From Symbioplanes lichenis (GTDB lineage: Bacteria; Actinomycetota; Actinomycetes; Mycobacteriales; Micromonosporaceae): a stretch of 64,000 nucleotides of DNA. The notes beneath the pieces are model-generated. The model ran no database searches, was not told the DNA's origin, and saw nothing but the letters and a program-made list of their open reading frames with translations. The DNA is taken from positions 37,755-101,754 of the forward strand of contig NZ_JAUZQD010000021.1 of assembly GCF_030709675.1 (NCBI RefSeq), read 5' to 3'. Shown piece after piece: positions 1 through 7,936 of the stretch (its first letter is position 1; every line of letters begins with the position of its first letter). A program made the translations under genes and the position numbers.

Positions 1-2676
1 TTCGGTGGCGAGTCCGGCTCGCTGGACCACGCGCTGGCCACCCGCCCGCTGGCCGACCGGGTCACGGGCGTGGACATCTGGAACATCAACTCCGTCGAGT
101 CGTTCGCCTTCCAGTACGACGGGTACGCGCCGTTCTACTCGGCGGACCCGTACCGGGCCAGCGACCACGACCCGGTCGTCGTCGGCCTGAACACCAAGGC
201 GGCCGCGGCGACGCCCGTCGACCTGCAGCTGCTGAGCGTCAACGACTTCCACGGCCGGCTCGAGTCGCCGAGCACCGTGGACGGGCAGCCCGTCGGCGGC
301 GCGGCCCAGCTGGTCGGCATGATCAACCAGCTGCGTACGCAGAACCCGGCCACCGCCTGGGTCTCGGCCGGCGACAACATCGGGGCGTCCACCTTCATCT
401 CGGCGATCGACGGCGACAACCCGACGATCGACGCGTTGAACGCGGGCGGCCTGGCCGTGTCGGCGGTCGGCAACCACGAGTTCGACAAGGGTCTCGCCGA
501 CCTGACCGGTCGCGTCTCCGACCGGGCGAACTTCCCCTACCTCGGCGCCAACGTCTACAAGGACGGCCAGCGGGTCCTGCCCGGCTATGACGTCCAGACG
601 GTCGGCGGCGTCAAGATCGGCTACATCGGCGTCGTCACCGAGCAGACCGCGTCGCTGGTCAGCCCGGACGGCATCGCCGGCGTCGAGTTCCGGGACCCGG
701 TGGCCGAGGCCAACCAGGTCGCCGCGGAGCTGTCCGACGGTAACGAGGCGAACGGCGAGGCCGACGTGCTGGTGCTGCTCGCCCACGAGGGTGCGGCGGC
801 CGAGAACATCGACAGCGCCGCGAAGCTGCAGGCCGATCCGGTCTTCGGCGACTTCACGCGGGTCAGCGCCGACATCGACGCGATCCTGAGCGGGCACACC
901 CACCAGCCGTACGCGTTCGAGGTGCCGGTGCCGGGCTCCGACCGTACCCGTCCGGTCATCCAGGCCGAGGACTACGGCCTGCGCGTGGGCCGCGCGGTCC
1001 TCACCTACGACCCGGCCACCAAGTCGGTGACCAAGTCGACGGCCGAGCTGCTCGACGTCAAGGGCTACACCCCCGACCCGGCCGTCGCGGACATCGTCGC
1101 GAAGGCCAAGGAGACCGCCACCGAGCTGGGCAAGCAGCCGCTCGGCAAGATCACCGCAGACATCAAGCGGGCCTACACGGCCGACAACGCCGAGGACCGC
1201 GGCAGCGAGTCGGTGCTCGGCAACTTCATCGCCGACGTCCAGCTCGACCAGACCAGTGCGGCCGGTCGCGGTGGCGCGCAGATCGCCTTCATGAACCCGG
1301 GCGGCCTGCGGGCGGACCTCAAGTACGGCACGGACGGCACCATCACGTACGCCGACGCGTTCGCGGTGCAGCCGTTCGCCAACGACGTCGTGACCCAGAC
1401 CCTCACCGGCGCCCAGATCAAGCAGGTGCTGGAGGAGCAGTGGCAGCCGGCGGGGGCCTCCCGTCCGGTGCTGCACCTGGGCTCATCGAAGGGCCTGACC
1501 TACGCGTACGACCCGGCGAAGCCCCGCGGCGAGAAGATCATCGCCTCGTCGCTCAAGCTCAACGGGACGGTCCTGAACCCGACCGGCACGTACCGTGTGA
1601 CGTCGAACTCGTTCCTCGCCGCCGGCGGTGACAACTTCACGACCCTGGGCCAGGGCACGGACAAGGTCACGACCGGCGACAACGATCTGACGATGCTGGT
1701 CAACTTCTTCGCGAAGTACTCGCCGATCACCGCCGACGCGACGCCGCGCTCCACCCAGGGCGCTGCCGACACGAAGGCTCCGACGGGTACGTACCAGCTG
1801 GGGTCGGCCTCGGCCTGGACCGGTCAGACGGTGAAGCTGAAGGAGATCTCGGTCGCCGACGACACCACCGCTGCCGGCAAGATCCGGCGGGTGGTCGACT
1901 GGGGTGACGGCACCAAGCCGGACACCATCACCGGCGACGCGAGTCACACCTACACCAAGGCCGGCAAGTTCACGGTCGTCATCACGCTGACCGACGAGGC
2001 CGGCAACGGCGCGAAGGCCGGCTTCAAGGGGTCGGCGGTCGTCTCCGTCAAGGCTCAGCCGGGCAGGTACCAGCTCGTCAAGACGTCGATCTGGGCCACG
2101 CAGTGGGTGGACCTGAAGCTCAGCGGCTACGACGGCGTCAGCAAGCTGGTGATCAACTGGGGTGACGGCAAGACCTCGACGACCACCGAGCAGCTGATCT
2201 CGACCTGGCACGTCTACGCCAAGCCGGGCTCCTACGTCGTCAAGGTCACGCCCTACAACGTCAACGGCGCCGGCAAGACCGTCACCGTGGGCACCGTCAA
2301 GGTGGCCAAGGACGTCTACAAGCCGACCGTCAGCCTCACCGTGCCGGCGAAGTCTGCCGTCGTCTCCTCGTGGAAGACACTGCACGGCAAGGCGGCCGAC
2401 AAGGGCGTGGGTCTCAGCGGGATCCAGGTCAAGCTGGTCGAGCAGCGGTCCGGCAAGTGGTACTACTACACCGGCTCGACGTGGGTGAAGACCACTTCCT
2501 ACGCCGCCGCCACGAAGAAGGCCAAGGTCATCACGACCTGGCCGACGCCGAAGGGCACGTGGAGCATCCCGGTCAAGGGCCTGCAGAAGGGCACCTTGAA
2601 GATCGCCTACTGGGCGAAGGACAAGGTCGGCAACTACGCCCCGACGAAGGTCTACACCAAGAAACTGACCAAGTAG
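1..2676 (+). CDS. Secreted endonuclease/5'-nucleotidase fusion with PKD domains (5' end outside window)
   Basis: The open frame runs in from the window edge. The first ~65 residues are the end of an endonuclease/exonuclease/phosphatase domain (SDHDPVVVGL, ExeM/NucH-like). Next is a complete 5'-nucleotidase unit: metallophosphatase motifs NDFHGRLE, GDNIG, GNHEFDKG and SGHTHQPY, then the C-terminal substrate domain (NPGGLRADL and SNSFLAAGGDNF). After about base 1780 there are two PKD-like modules (VDWGDGT and INWGDGK), then a Lys/Thr-rich Ig-like tail. Such fusions act outside the cell on DNA and nucleotides, probably for phosphate or nucleoside scavenging. No LPXTG or membrane anchor is visible at the C-terminus, so release into the medium is likely. 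The nucleoside hydrolase at 9370 could handle the products, but they are not in one operon. Confidence 0.9.
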   Translation, partial: FGGESGSLDHALATRPLADRVTGVDIWNINSVESFAFQYDGYAPFYSADPYRASDHDPVVVGLNTKAAAATPVDLQLLSVNDFHGRLESPSTVDGQPVGGAAQLVGMINQLRTQNPATAWVSAGDNIGASTFISAIDGDNPTIDALNAGGLAVSAVGNHEFDKGLADLTGRVSDRANFPYLGANVYKDGQRVLPGYDVQTVGGVKIGYIGVVTEQTASLVSPDGIAGVEFRDPVAEANQVAAELSDGNEANGEADVLVLLAHEGAAAENIDSAAKLQADPVFGDFTRVSADIDAILSGHTHQPYAFEVPVPGSDRTRPVIQAEDYGLRVGRAVLTYDPATKSVTKSTAELLDVKGYTPDPAVADIVAKAKETATELGKQPLGKITADIKRAYTADNAEDRGSESVLGNFIADVQLDQTSAAGRGGAQIAFMNPGGLRADLKYGTDGTITYADAFAVQPFANDVVTQTLTGAQIKQVLEEQWQPAGASRPVLHLGSSKGLTYAYDPAKPRGEKIIASSLKLNGTVLNPTGTYRVTSNSFLAAGGDNFTTLGQGTDKVTTGDNDLTMLVNFFAKYSPITADATPRSTQGAADTKAPTGTYQLGSASAWTGQTVKLKEISVADDTTAAGKIRRVVDWGDGTKPDTITGDASHTYTKAGKFTVVITLTDEAGNGAKAGFKGSAVVSVKAQPGRYQLVKTSIWATQWVDLKLSGYDGVSKLVINWGDGKTSTTTEQLISTWHVYAKPGSYVVKVTPYNVNGAGKTVTVGTVKVAKDVYKPTVSLTVPAKSAVVSSWKTLHGKAADKGVGLSGIQVKLVEQRSGKWYYYTGSTWVKTTSYAAATKKAKVITTWPTPKGTWSIPVKGLQKGTLKIAYWAKDKVGNYAPTKVYTKKLTK

Positions 2677-2688
2677 TACGGAGTTCCG

Positions 2689-2716
2689 GGGCCCCCACCG
2701 CGTGCGGTGGGGGCCC
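2689..2716. terminator. Bidirectional hairpin terminator
   Basis: A perfect 12-bp inverted repeat (2689-2700 with 2705-2716) encloses a 4-base loop. It sits 12 bases after the nuclease/nucleotidase stop and just before the stop of the convergent gene at 2718, so it can serve both. Confidence 0.85.
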
Positions 2717-2717
2717 T

Positions 2718-3272
2718 TCACGTTCCGCCGTAAGTCTCGCCCTCGGCCTGCTTGTGCTCCGGCGGACGCCAGTCGCCCCGGACCGACCGGCCCGGACCGC
2801 GGAGATGGCCCAGGCAGAGCAGGCCCGGCTGCTCGTAGCACTGCCCCCGCCCGCCGCAGTCGGCCAGATAGTGCCGGCCGTCGGGGACGCCGAGCTGGGC
2901 GTCCAGCCGGAAGAGCAGCGGCAGGCCGTCGAAGCCGAGCCCCTCGTCCTCCCGGGCCAGCCGCCAGGTGAGCCCGAGCCGGCCGGGCTCGTCGGTGAGC
3001 GGCGTGTGGGGGAGCGGCCGCCCGAAGGCCCTCGCGCAGAAATCGTCGTAGTCGCGGGTGTAGCGACTGAACGTCTGCCACAGGTCACCGACGGCCACCG
3101 ACGGCATGGTGAGGGCCGCTTCCGGGTGACGCGCGTTGATCCGGAACCATTGCCACAGCCCCGCCTCCACGTCCTTCCCGCCCGGGGAGCGGACGGAGTG
3201 GGGCAGGGCGTACCCGTTGATGTAGGAGACCCGGCTGCCGGTTGCCCGGCGCCAGGGACGCAGGACAGTCAT
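2718..3272 (-). CDS. Hypothetical protein, 184 aa
   Basis: I do not recognise a family. The protein is soluble with no signal peptide or membrane segment. It has an aromatic-rich centre (WQTFSRYTRDYDDF), a cluster of three cysteines near residues 141-156 (CGGRGQCYEQPGLLCLGH) that could bind a metal, and a polar tail. The coding strand shows normal third-position GC bias. Codons GTG (3275) and ATG (3272) are adjacent; ATG is used here, with a GGGGAG 14 bases upstream of it. It is a single gene, convergent with the nuclease gene and divergent from yqgE. Confidence 0.6.
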   Translation of the reverse strand: MTVLRPWRRATGSRVSYINGYALPHSVRSPGGKDVEAGLWQWFRINARHPEAALTMPSVAVGDLWQTFSRYTRDYDDFCARAFGRPLPHTPLTDEPGRLGLTWRLAREDEGLGFDGLPLLFRLDAQLGVPDGRHYLADCGGRGQCYEQPGLLCLGHLRGPGRSVRGDWRPPEHKQAEGETYGGT

Positions 3273-3473
3273 CACCGCAGCGTGCTCCCCGTACGGGTGA
3301 CCTGCCAGCCACTTGTCGTGACCCCGTCACCGTTCTTATCCGCCTTAGGCGTCGATCTCCGCCTCGTTCTCGCGCAGGCCTTATCGCTGGCCGGACTGCA
3401 AGCTAATGTCCAAGCATGGCGCGAAGGCGAGGCTGTTGTGTTCAGTGAAGAGCAGCGCATCGGAGGTCGGTCG

Positions 3474-4031
3474 GTGGAGTCGATGACCGGTCAGCTCCTG
3501 GTCGCGACCCCCACCCTCAAAGACCCCAACTTCGACCGTACGGTCGTGCTGCTCGTGGCCCACGAAACCGGCGGCGCGCTCGGCGTCGTGCTCAACCGCG
3601 CCACCGAGGTGCCGGTGGCCGACGTCCTGGGCGGCTGGGGCGACCTGGCCGGCGACCCGGCGGTCCTCTTCGAGGGCGGCCCGGTGCAGCCCGAGTCGGC
3701 GATCTGCCTCGCCCGCACCCGCCCCGAGGTCAAGCGGCGCGTCTCCGGCTTCCACCAGGTCGCCGGCGCCCTGGGCACGGTCGACCTCTCCGCCGACCCC
3801 GACCGGCTGGCCGAGAGCGTGGCCGGCATCCGCGTCTTCGCGGGCTACTCGGGCTGGTCCCCGGGCCAGCTCGAGGACGAGATCGCCGCCGGCTCGTGGT
3901 TCGTCTTCGACGCCCTCCCCGGCGACCCCTTCGTCAACCGCCCCGACGACCTGTGGGCCATGGTCCTGCGCCGCCAGGGCGACATTCTCGCCGCCGTCGC
4001 CCACTTCCCGCCGGACGTCTCGCTCAACTGA
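3474..4031 (+). CDS. YqgE/AlgH family protein
   Basis: This is a complete YqgE/AlgH-family protein of 185 aa, the usual family length. Conserved features include the N-terminal TGQLLVATPTLKDPNFDRTV, GVVLNRATE, the FEGGPVQ loop and RVFAGYSGWSPGQLEDE. The family is cytoplasmic and widespread, with no settled biochemical role. The start is placed at GTG 3474 because GGAGG (3462-3466) lies 7 bases upstream; ATG 3483 is the alternative. It is followed by tRNA-Ala on the same strand, about 130 bases on. No operon partner is visible. Confidence 0.9.
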   Translation: MESMTGQLLVATPTLKDPNFDRTVVLLVAHETGGALGVVLNRATEVPVADVLGGWGDLAGDPAVLFEGGPVQPESAICLARTRPEVKRRVSGFHQVAGALGTVDLSADPDRLAESVAGIRVFAGYSGWSPGQLEDEIAAGSWFVFDALPGDPFVNRPDDLWAMVLRRQGDILAAVAHFPPDVSLN

Positions 4032-4160
4032 CCCGGGCGGGCCTCGCTCCGACTGGCTGCAGCCTGCAGCGGTCTGTGGGGGACCCCCTGCCGGAGGGCC
4101 CGGCGAGGGTGTGTATATTTCTTTCCGTGCCCGGGTGATCCGGGGACAATGGCAAGGCAA

Positions 4161-4233
4161 GGGGCTGTGGCGCAGCTGGTAGCGCACCACACTGGCAGTG
4201 TGGGGGTCAGGGGTTCGAGTCCCCTCAGCTCCA
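4161..4233 (+). tRNA. tRNA-Ala (anticodon GGC)
   Basis: The cloverleaf folds fully. The acceptor arm 4161-4167 pairs with 4226-4232 and contains the G3-U70 wobble that marks alanine tRNAs. The anticodon stem is 4187-4191 with 4199-4203, and the anticodon GGC is at 4194-4196 in a CTGGCAG loop. The T arm contains GGTTCGAGTCC. The discriminator base is A4233 and CCA is not encoded. Confidence 0.95.
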
Positions 4234-4241
4234 CCCTTGAG

Positions 4242-4270
4242 AAACGCCCGGGCTTCGGTCCGGGCGTTTT
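4242..4270 (+). terminator. Intrinsic terminator of tRNA-Ala
   Basis: A 10-bp stem (4242-4251 with 4260-4269) has the loop GCTTCGGT and is followed by a short T run. It starts 9 bases after the tRNA, a classic layout. Confidence 0.85.
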
Positions 4271-4289
4271 CTGTTCTCCGGCTGGTTCC

Positions 4290-4500
4290 GCTGAGCTCCA
4301 GCGCCGCCTCGCGAGCCGCCTCCGGCGCGTCGTGGGAGATCACCATCTGCACCGACCGCACGATCTCCTCGGGCGCCCGGCCGATCCGGGCGCACTGCTG
4401 GTCGAGGACCCGTGAGCGCTCGGCGACGAACTCGACGCTGTTGTGCGGCGGCCCGGGCACGTTCCACCCCTCGTCTATCTTCCCCTCCTTCGGACCGACC
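4290..4500 (-). pseudogene. Remnant of an F420-dependent LLM oxidoreductase
   Basis: About 70 codons on the minus strand read VGPKEGKIDEGWNVPGPP, then VEFVAERSRVLDQQCARIGR and EIVRSVQMVISHD. This is the pattern of the C-terminal third of luciferase-like F420-dependent oxidoreductases. There is no start codon or N-terminal domain. The similarity stops abruptly near 4290, where the frame runs into the tRNA terminator region. The fragment begins directly after the stop codon of the hydrolase at 4501. It looks like the scar of a deletion beside the tRNA gene. The intact oxidoreductase at 5512 belongs to a different subfamily, so this is not a local duplicate. Confidence 0.7.
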
Positions 4501-5427
4501 CTAGGGGGCGAGCAGGCGGTTGAGCCAGTGGAAGCGGGCGGCGCGGGCGTCGCGGGAGAGGACGGCTTCCGGGAAGGCGCCGTCGAAGCCGTGGAAGCCG
4601 CCCGGCCATACGTGCAGCTCGGCGTCGCCGCCGGCCTGCCAGATGCGGGTGGCGTAGGTGATGTCCTCGTCGCGGAAGGATTCGGCCGAGCCGACGTCGA
4701 TGTAAGCGGGCGGCAGGCTCGACAGGTCGGCGGCGCGGGCCGGGGCGGCGTAGGGCGACGTGTCCGGGCCTCCAGCGGTGTCGCCGAGGAGGGCGCCCCA
4801 GCCGGTGGCGTTCGACGTGCGGTCCCAGGTGTCCACGCCGGCCATCTGGCGTACGGAGAAGGAGTCGTTCCGGTCGTCGAGCATCGGGCACATCAGCAGC
4901 TGGCCGCGCAGCGCCGGGCCGCCCTTGTCGCGGGCCATGAGCGTGACGGCCGCAGCGAGCCCTCCGCCCGCGCTGCCGCCCGCCACGATCAGGTGCCCGG
5001 GATCGAAGCCGAGCTCCGGCGCTCGGGACGCGGTCCACTCCAGGCCGGCGTAGCAGTCCTCGACCGGCGCGGGGTGCGGGTGCTCGGGCGCCAGCCGGTA
5101 GTCCACCGACACGACGACCAGGCCGAACTCCTCCGCCCAGTCCAGCGCCTCGAGCACGCCGGAGCGGTTGTCGCCGAGCACCATGCCGCCGCCGTGGATC
5201 CAGTAGACGCAGCCCCGGGCGGCCGGGAAGGCGACCGGCCGCATGATCAGCAGTGGCACGGGGGTGTCGTGGTGCTCCTCGACCGTGAACATGCCGCCCC
5301 GGCTGAGCTCGGCGTCGGTGAGGCGGAGCGCGACCCGCTCGGCTCGCGTGGCGGGGATGTCGGCCGGCAGCAGCGGTGGCCCGGCGACGACGGGAAGCTC
5401 GCGGTCGAACGGCGGCGGCGTAGTCAT
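4501..5427 (-). CDS. Alpha/beta hydrolase (hormone-sensitive lipase family)
   Basis: This 308-residue esterase of the HSL/acetyl-hydrolase type has the oxyanion loop HGGGM, the nucleophile motif GGSAGGG, an acid region DVGSAESFRDED and the catalytic His in HGFDG. It is cytoplasmic and probably hydrolyses short-chain carboxyl esters; the substrate is not predictable. ATG 5427 is preferred because TAACCT, an actinobacterial -10 box, lies 6 bases upstream with no ribosome site, the leaderless pattern; GTG 5433 is the alternative. It is divergent from the F420-dependent oxidoreductase at 5512, with about 80 bases between them. Confidence 0.88.
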   Translation of the reverse strand: MTTPPPFDRELPVVAGPPLLPADIPATRAERVALRLTDAELSRGGMFTVEEHHDTPVPLLIMRPVAFPAARGCVYWIHGGGMVLGDNRSGVLEALDWAEEFGLVVVSVDYRLAPEHPHPAPVEDCYAGLEWTASRAPELGFDPGHLIVAGGSAGGGLAAAVTLMARDKGGPALRGQLLMCPMLDDRNDSFSVRQMAGVDTWDRTSNATGWGALLGDTAGGPDTSPYAAPARAADLSSLPPAYIDVGSAESFRDEDITYATRIWQAGGDAELHVWPGGFHGFDGAFPEAVLSRDARAARFHWLNRLLAP

Positions 5428-5511
5428 GATCACAGGTTAAGCGCCGCGCGGAATCTGCGGAGAGCAGAGAACGGATGCTTTCCCGGGGGACGGGCCGGGA
5501 GGATCGGCGGC

Positions 5512-6399
5512 ATGGTGGAGTTCTCGCTTCAGGTTCAGCCGGAGAGTGCCGGCGAGTGGGTGGAGACCGCGCGGCGCGCCGAGGCGGCCGGGTTCGACGC
5601 GCTGCTGGTGTCCGATCACCCGGGCTCGGGTGCGGCGCCGTTCGTGGCCCTCGCCGCGGCGGCCGCCGTGACAGAAACGATCAAGCTCGGCTCGTACGTG
5701 GTCAATGCCGGCGTCCGCGAGCCGATGCTGCTCGCCGCGGATGTCGCGACGCTGGACCTGATCTCGGGCGGGCGCGCGATCCTCGGGCTCGGCGCGGGTC
5801 ACACGCCGGTCGAGTGGGAGGCGGTGGGGCGGGTCCGCCCGGATGTTCGGGGGCGGGTGGACCGCTGCATCGCCGTGACCGAGGCGACGACGCGGCTGCT
5901 GGCGGGGGAGAAGGTGACGTGGGACGGCGCCGGGCTGACTCTGCGCGACGCCGAGCTGACCAAGCCCCGGCCGGTGGCGGGCAAAGTGCCACTTCTGATG
6001 GGTACGTCCAACTCCCGTCTCCTGCGCTGGGCCGGTGAGCACGCCGACATCGTCGGGCTGTCGGGGCTGGGGCGCACCCGTGAGGACGGTCACTCGCACG
6101 ATGCGCGGTGGCGCCTCGATCAGGTCGACGCGCAGGTGGCACTGGCGCGGGAGGGCGGCGCCGCCACGCTCGAAGCGCTCGTGCAGAAGGTGCAGCCGGA
6201 CCTCGGCGAGTGGACCGATGACCTGAACATGACCGAGGACGAGCTGCGACAGGTGCCGTTCCTGCTCATCGGCGACGAGGCGGAGCTGCTGGCGGCCGTA
6301 CGGCGGAATCGCGAACGATGGGGAATCACCCGGTATGCCGTACGCCGGGAGGCTCTTGACACTCTGGGGCCGATCCTCCCGAAGCTGCGCGCGGCGTGA
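5512..6399 (+). CDS. F420-dependent LLM-class oxidoreductase
   Basis: This complete 295-residue luciferase-like monooxygenase-fold protein has conserved SDHPGSG, KLGSYVVNA, LDLISGGRAILGLGAGH and PLLMGTSNSRLLRWA. It most resembles the family named TIGR03621-type F420-dependent oxidoreductases. It should use reduced coenzyme F420 for hydride transfer to an unknown substrate. The start at 5512 has GGAGG 9 bases upstream. It is convergent with the GntR gene at 6401, with only one base between the stop codons and no hairpin there. Confidence 0.85.
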   Translation: MVEFSLQVQPESAGEWVETARRAEAAGFDALLVSDHPGSGAAPFVALAAAAAVTETIKLGSYVVNAGVREPMLLAADVATLDLISGGRAILGLGAGHTPVEWEAVGRVRPDVRGRVDRCIAVTEATTRLLAGEKVTWDGAGLTLRDAELTKPRPVAGKVPLLMGTSNSRLLRWAGEHADIVGLSGLGRTREDGHSHDARWRLDQVDAQVALAREGGAATLEALVQKVQPDLGEWTDDLNMTEDELRQVPFLLIGDEAELLAAVRRNRERWGITRYAVRREALDTLGPILPKLRAA

Positions 6400-6400
6400 G

Positions 6401-7051
6401 TTACTCCTCGAAGAGCTCCCGCTCGACCTTGGCCCGGTAGTCGACGTAGATCTGCCGGTAGCGGGCCGCGGCGCCCTGCGTGTCGCCGCGGTCCAGCAGC
6501 TCGAGAATGTCCTCGTGGCCGGCGACCCAGATCGGGAAGATGTCGCTCTCGGCGGTCATCACCAGGATCCGGTTGGTGCGCGCGACGACCAGGTCCACGA
6601 GCGACTGCAGCTCGCGGTTGCCGCTGGCCAGGATGACGATGCTGCTGAACTCGGCTCCGGCCGGGGCGGCGCCGAGGACGTTGCCCGAGCGCAGCCCCTC
6701 CACGAACTCCTTCTGCCGGCGGCGCAGCTGGTCGAGGTGGGTGCTGGTGAGATTTTCGACGCCCCACTCGAAGCCGGCGCAGGCCAGGACGCTCATCACG
6801 TCGATGAGCTCGAGGGCGTTCTTCTGGGTCACCTTGGTGACGTGGCGCGTGCGGTTGGGCGCGATGTCGATGAGGCCCTCGACGGAGAGCTGGGCGATCG
6901 CCTCGCGTACGGGGGTGATGCTCACCCCGAGACGGGCGGCCAGCTCGGCGTCCTTGATCAGCGTGCCGGGCGGCAGCTCCCCGGTGACGATCTCGTTGCG
7001 GAGCTGGCGCACCACGGCAGCCGTGCGGGTCGGCGGGACCGTGTAGGACAT
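6401..7051 (-). CDS. GntR/FadR-type transcriptional regulator
   Basis: This 216-residue regulator has an N-terminal winged helix (LRNEIVTGELPPGTLIKDAELAARLGVS followed by PVREAI, given here in parts) and a C-terminal all-helical FCD ligand domain with metal-site-like histidines (for example GHEDILELLD). It is a typical repressor responding to a small acid. ATG 7051 is chosen because TAGGCT stands 7 bases upstream with no ribosome site, suggesting a leaderless message. The regulated genes are not evident; the convergent oxidoreductase is one candidate. Confidence 0.85.
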   Translation of the reverse strand: MSYTVPPTRTAAVVRQLRNEIVTGELPPGTLIKDAELAARLGVSITPVREAIAQLSVEGLIDIAPNRTRHVTKVTQKNALELIDVMSVLACAGFEWGVENLTSTHLDQLRRRQKEFVEGLRSGNVLGAAPAGAEFSSIVILASGNRELQSLVDLVVARTNRILVMTAESDIFPIWVAGHEDILELLDRGDTQGAAARYRQIYVDYRAKVERELFEE

Positions 7052-7242
7052 ACCCGGCAGCCTACCGACAGTCACGAAGATGGCGCTGACCCGTACCCGT
7101 GGCGCGCCGGGAAAGCCTGCTGAGATGGTGGCTTTGATCGATCTTGGTCCAGCTTTGACCTGTCAGGCGGGCGTTTCCGCGCGGCCTTGATGATCACGCT
7201 GGGTGGTGCCGGCATCGTCTTCGCGGGCGTGCGGCCGCGGGC

Positions 7243-7274
7243 TTGCACCTGACGCTACGGGAGGTTTTAGCGTC
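7243..7274 (+). promoter_or_regulatory. MerR-type promoter with operator
   Basis: A -35 box TTGCAC (7243-7248) and a -10 box TAGCGT (7268-7273) are separated by 19 bp, the stretched spacer typical of MerR-regulated promoters. An imperfect dyad ACCTGACGCTACGGGAGGT (7248-7266) fills the spacer. A perfect GACGCTA/TAGCGTC repeat also spans 7251-7274. The expected start site coincides with the ATG at 7280, giving a leaderless, probably autoregulated transcript. Confidence 0.8.
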
Positions 7275-7279
7275 GGGGC

Positions 7280-7852
7280 ATGAGCACGGAGACATGGAGC
7301 ATCGGCGAGCTGGCCCGGGCGACCGGCCTCACCGTGCGCACCCTGCACCATTACGACGACATCGGGCTGGTCCGCCCGTCGCACCGCAGCCCGGCCGGGC
7401 ACCGCCGCTATGCCTACGACGACGTGCGGCGCCTGCACCGGGTGCTCGCCCTGCGCGGCTTCGGCTTCGGGCTGCCCGACATCGCGGGCCTGCTCGACGG
7501 GGCCGGGCCGGGCGCCCGCGAGGTTCTGCTCCGCCAGCTCGACCAGGTCACCGACCGCATCGAGCGGGCCCGGGCGCTGGAGCGGCGCCTGACGATGGTG
7601 CTGGGCCAGTTCGACGACGCGGGCCACCAGTCCGCGACGGCTCTCATCTCCCTGATGGAAGGAATGATCGCAGTGGAGCACACCTACACCCCCGAGGAGC
7701 TGGAGCGCATGGCCGCCGACCGCCGGGAGGCCGCCGAGCAGCTGTCCCCGGAGGAGCTGGCCGCCATGTCCGAGCGCCGCCGCGCGGCCTGGGAGGCCAT
7801 GACGCCCGAGCAGCAGGAGGAGATGGTCAGGAGTCGCCCGCGCCTGCCCTGA
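7280..7852 (+). CDS. MerR-family regulator, TipA-like
   Basis: This 190-residue protein begins with a MerR winged helix (WSIGELARATGLTVRTLHHY, then GLVRPSHRSPAGHRRYAYDD), a dimerisation coiled coil to about residue 120, and a C-terminal helical segment rich in Glu/Arg (EELERMAADRREAAEQ). That tail resembles a short TipAS-like or antibiotic-binding domain. No cysteine metal site is visible, so a drug-like ligand is more likely than a metal. It stands alone behind its own 19-bp-spacer promoter. Confidence 0.88.
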   Translation: MSTETWSIGELARATGLTVRTLHHYDDIGLVRPSHRSPAGHRRYAYDDVRRLHRVLALRGFGFGLPDIAGLLDGAGPGAREVLLRQLDQVTDRIERARALERRLTMVLGQFDDAGHQSATALISLMEGMIAVEHTYTPEELERMAADRREAAEQLSPEELAAMSERRRAAWEAMTPEQQEEMVRSRPRLP

Positions 7853-7936
7853 ACGCACGGGGCAGATTTTCGGATCGTCGTCTCCTTAGGATCATGGAGC
7901 GCTGGATCGGCGTTCGTCACTCTTTACGGAGGATCA

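Noticed and set aside
1483..3081. Long antisense open frame opposite the nuclease/nucleotidase gene
   Set aside because: It is a shadow frame of the GC-rich coding strand. It has Arg/Gly-rich low-complexity composition and no motif.
4031..4160. Phage attachment site at tRNA-Ala
   Set aside because: No repeat of the tRNA 3' end and no integrase is present in the window.
4149..4415. 88-residue plus-strand frame across the tRNA
   Set aside because: It reads through tRNA-Ala and its terminator and has no ribosome site.
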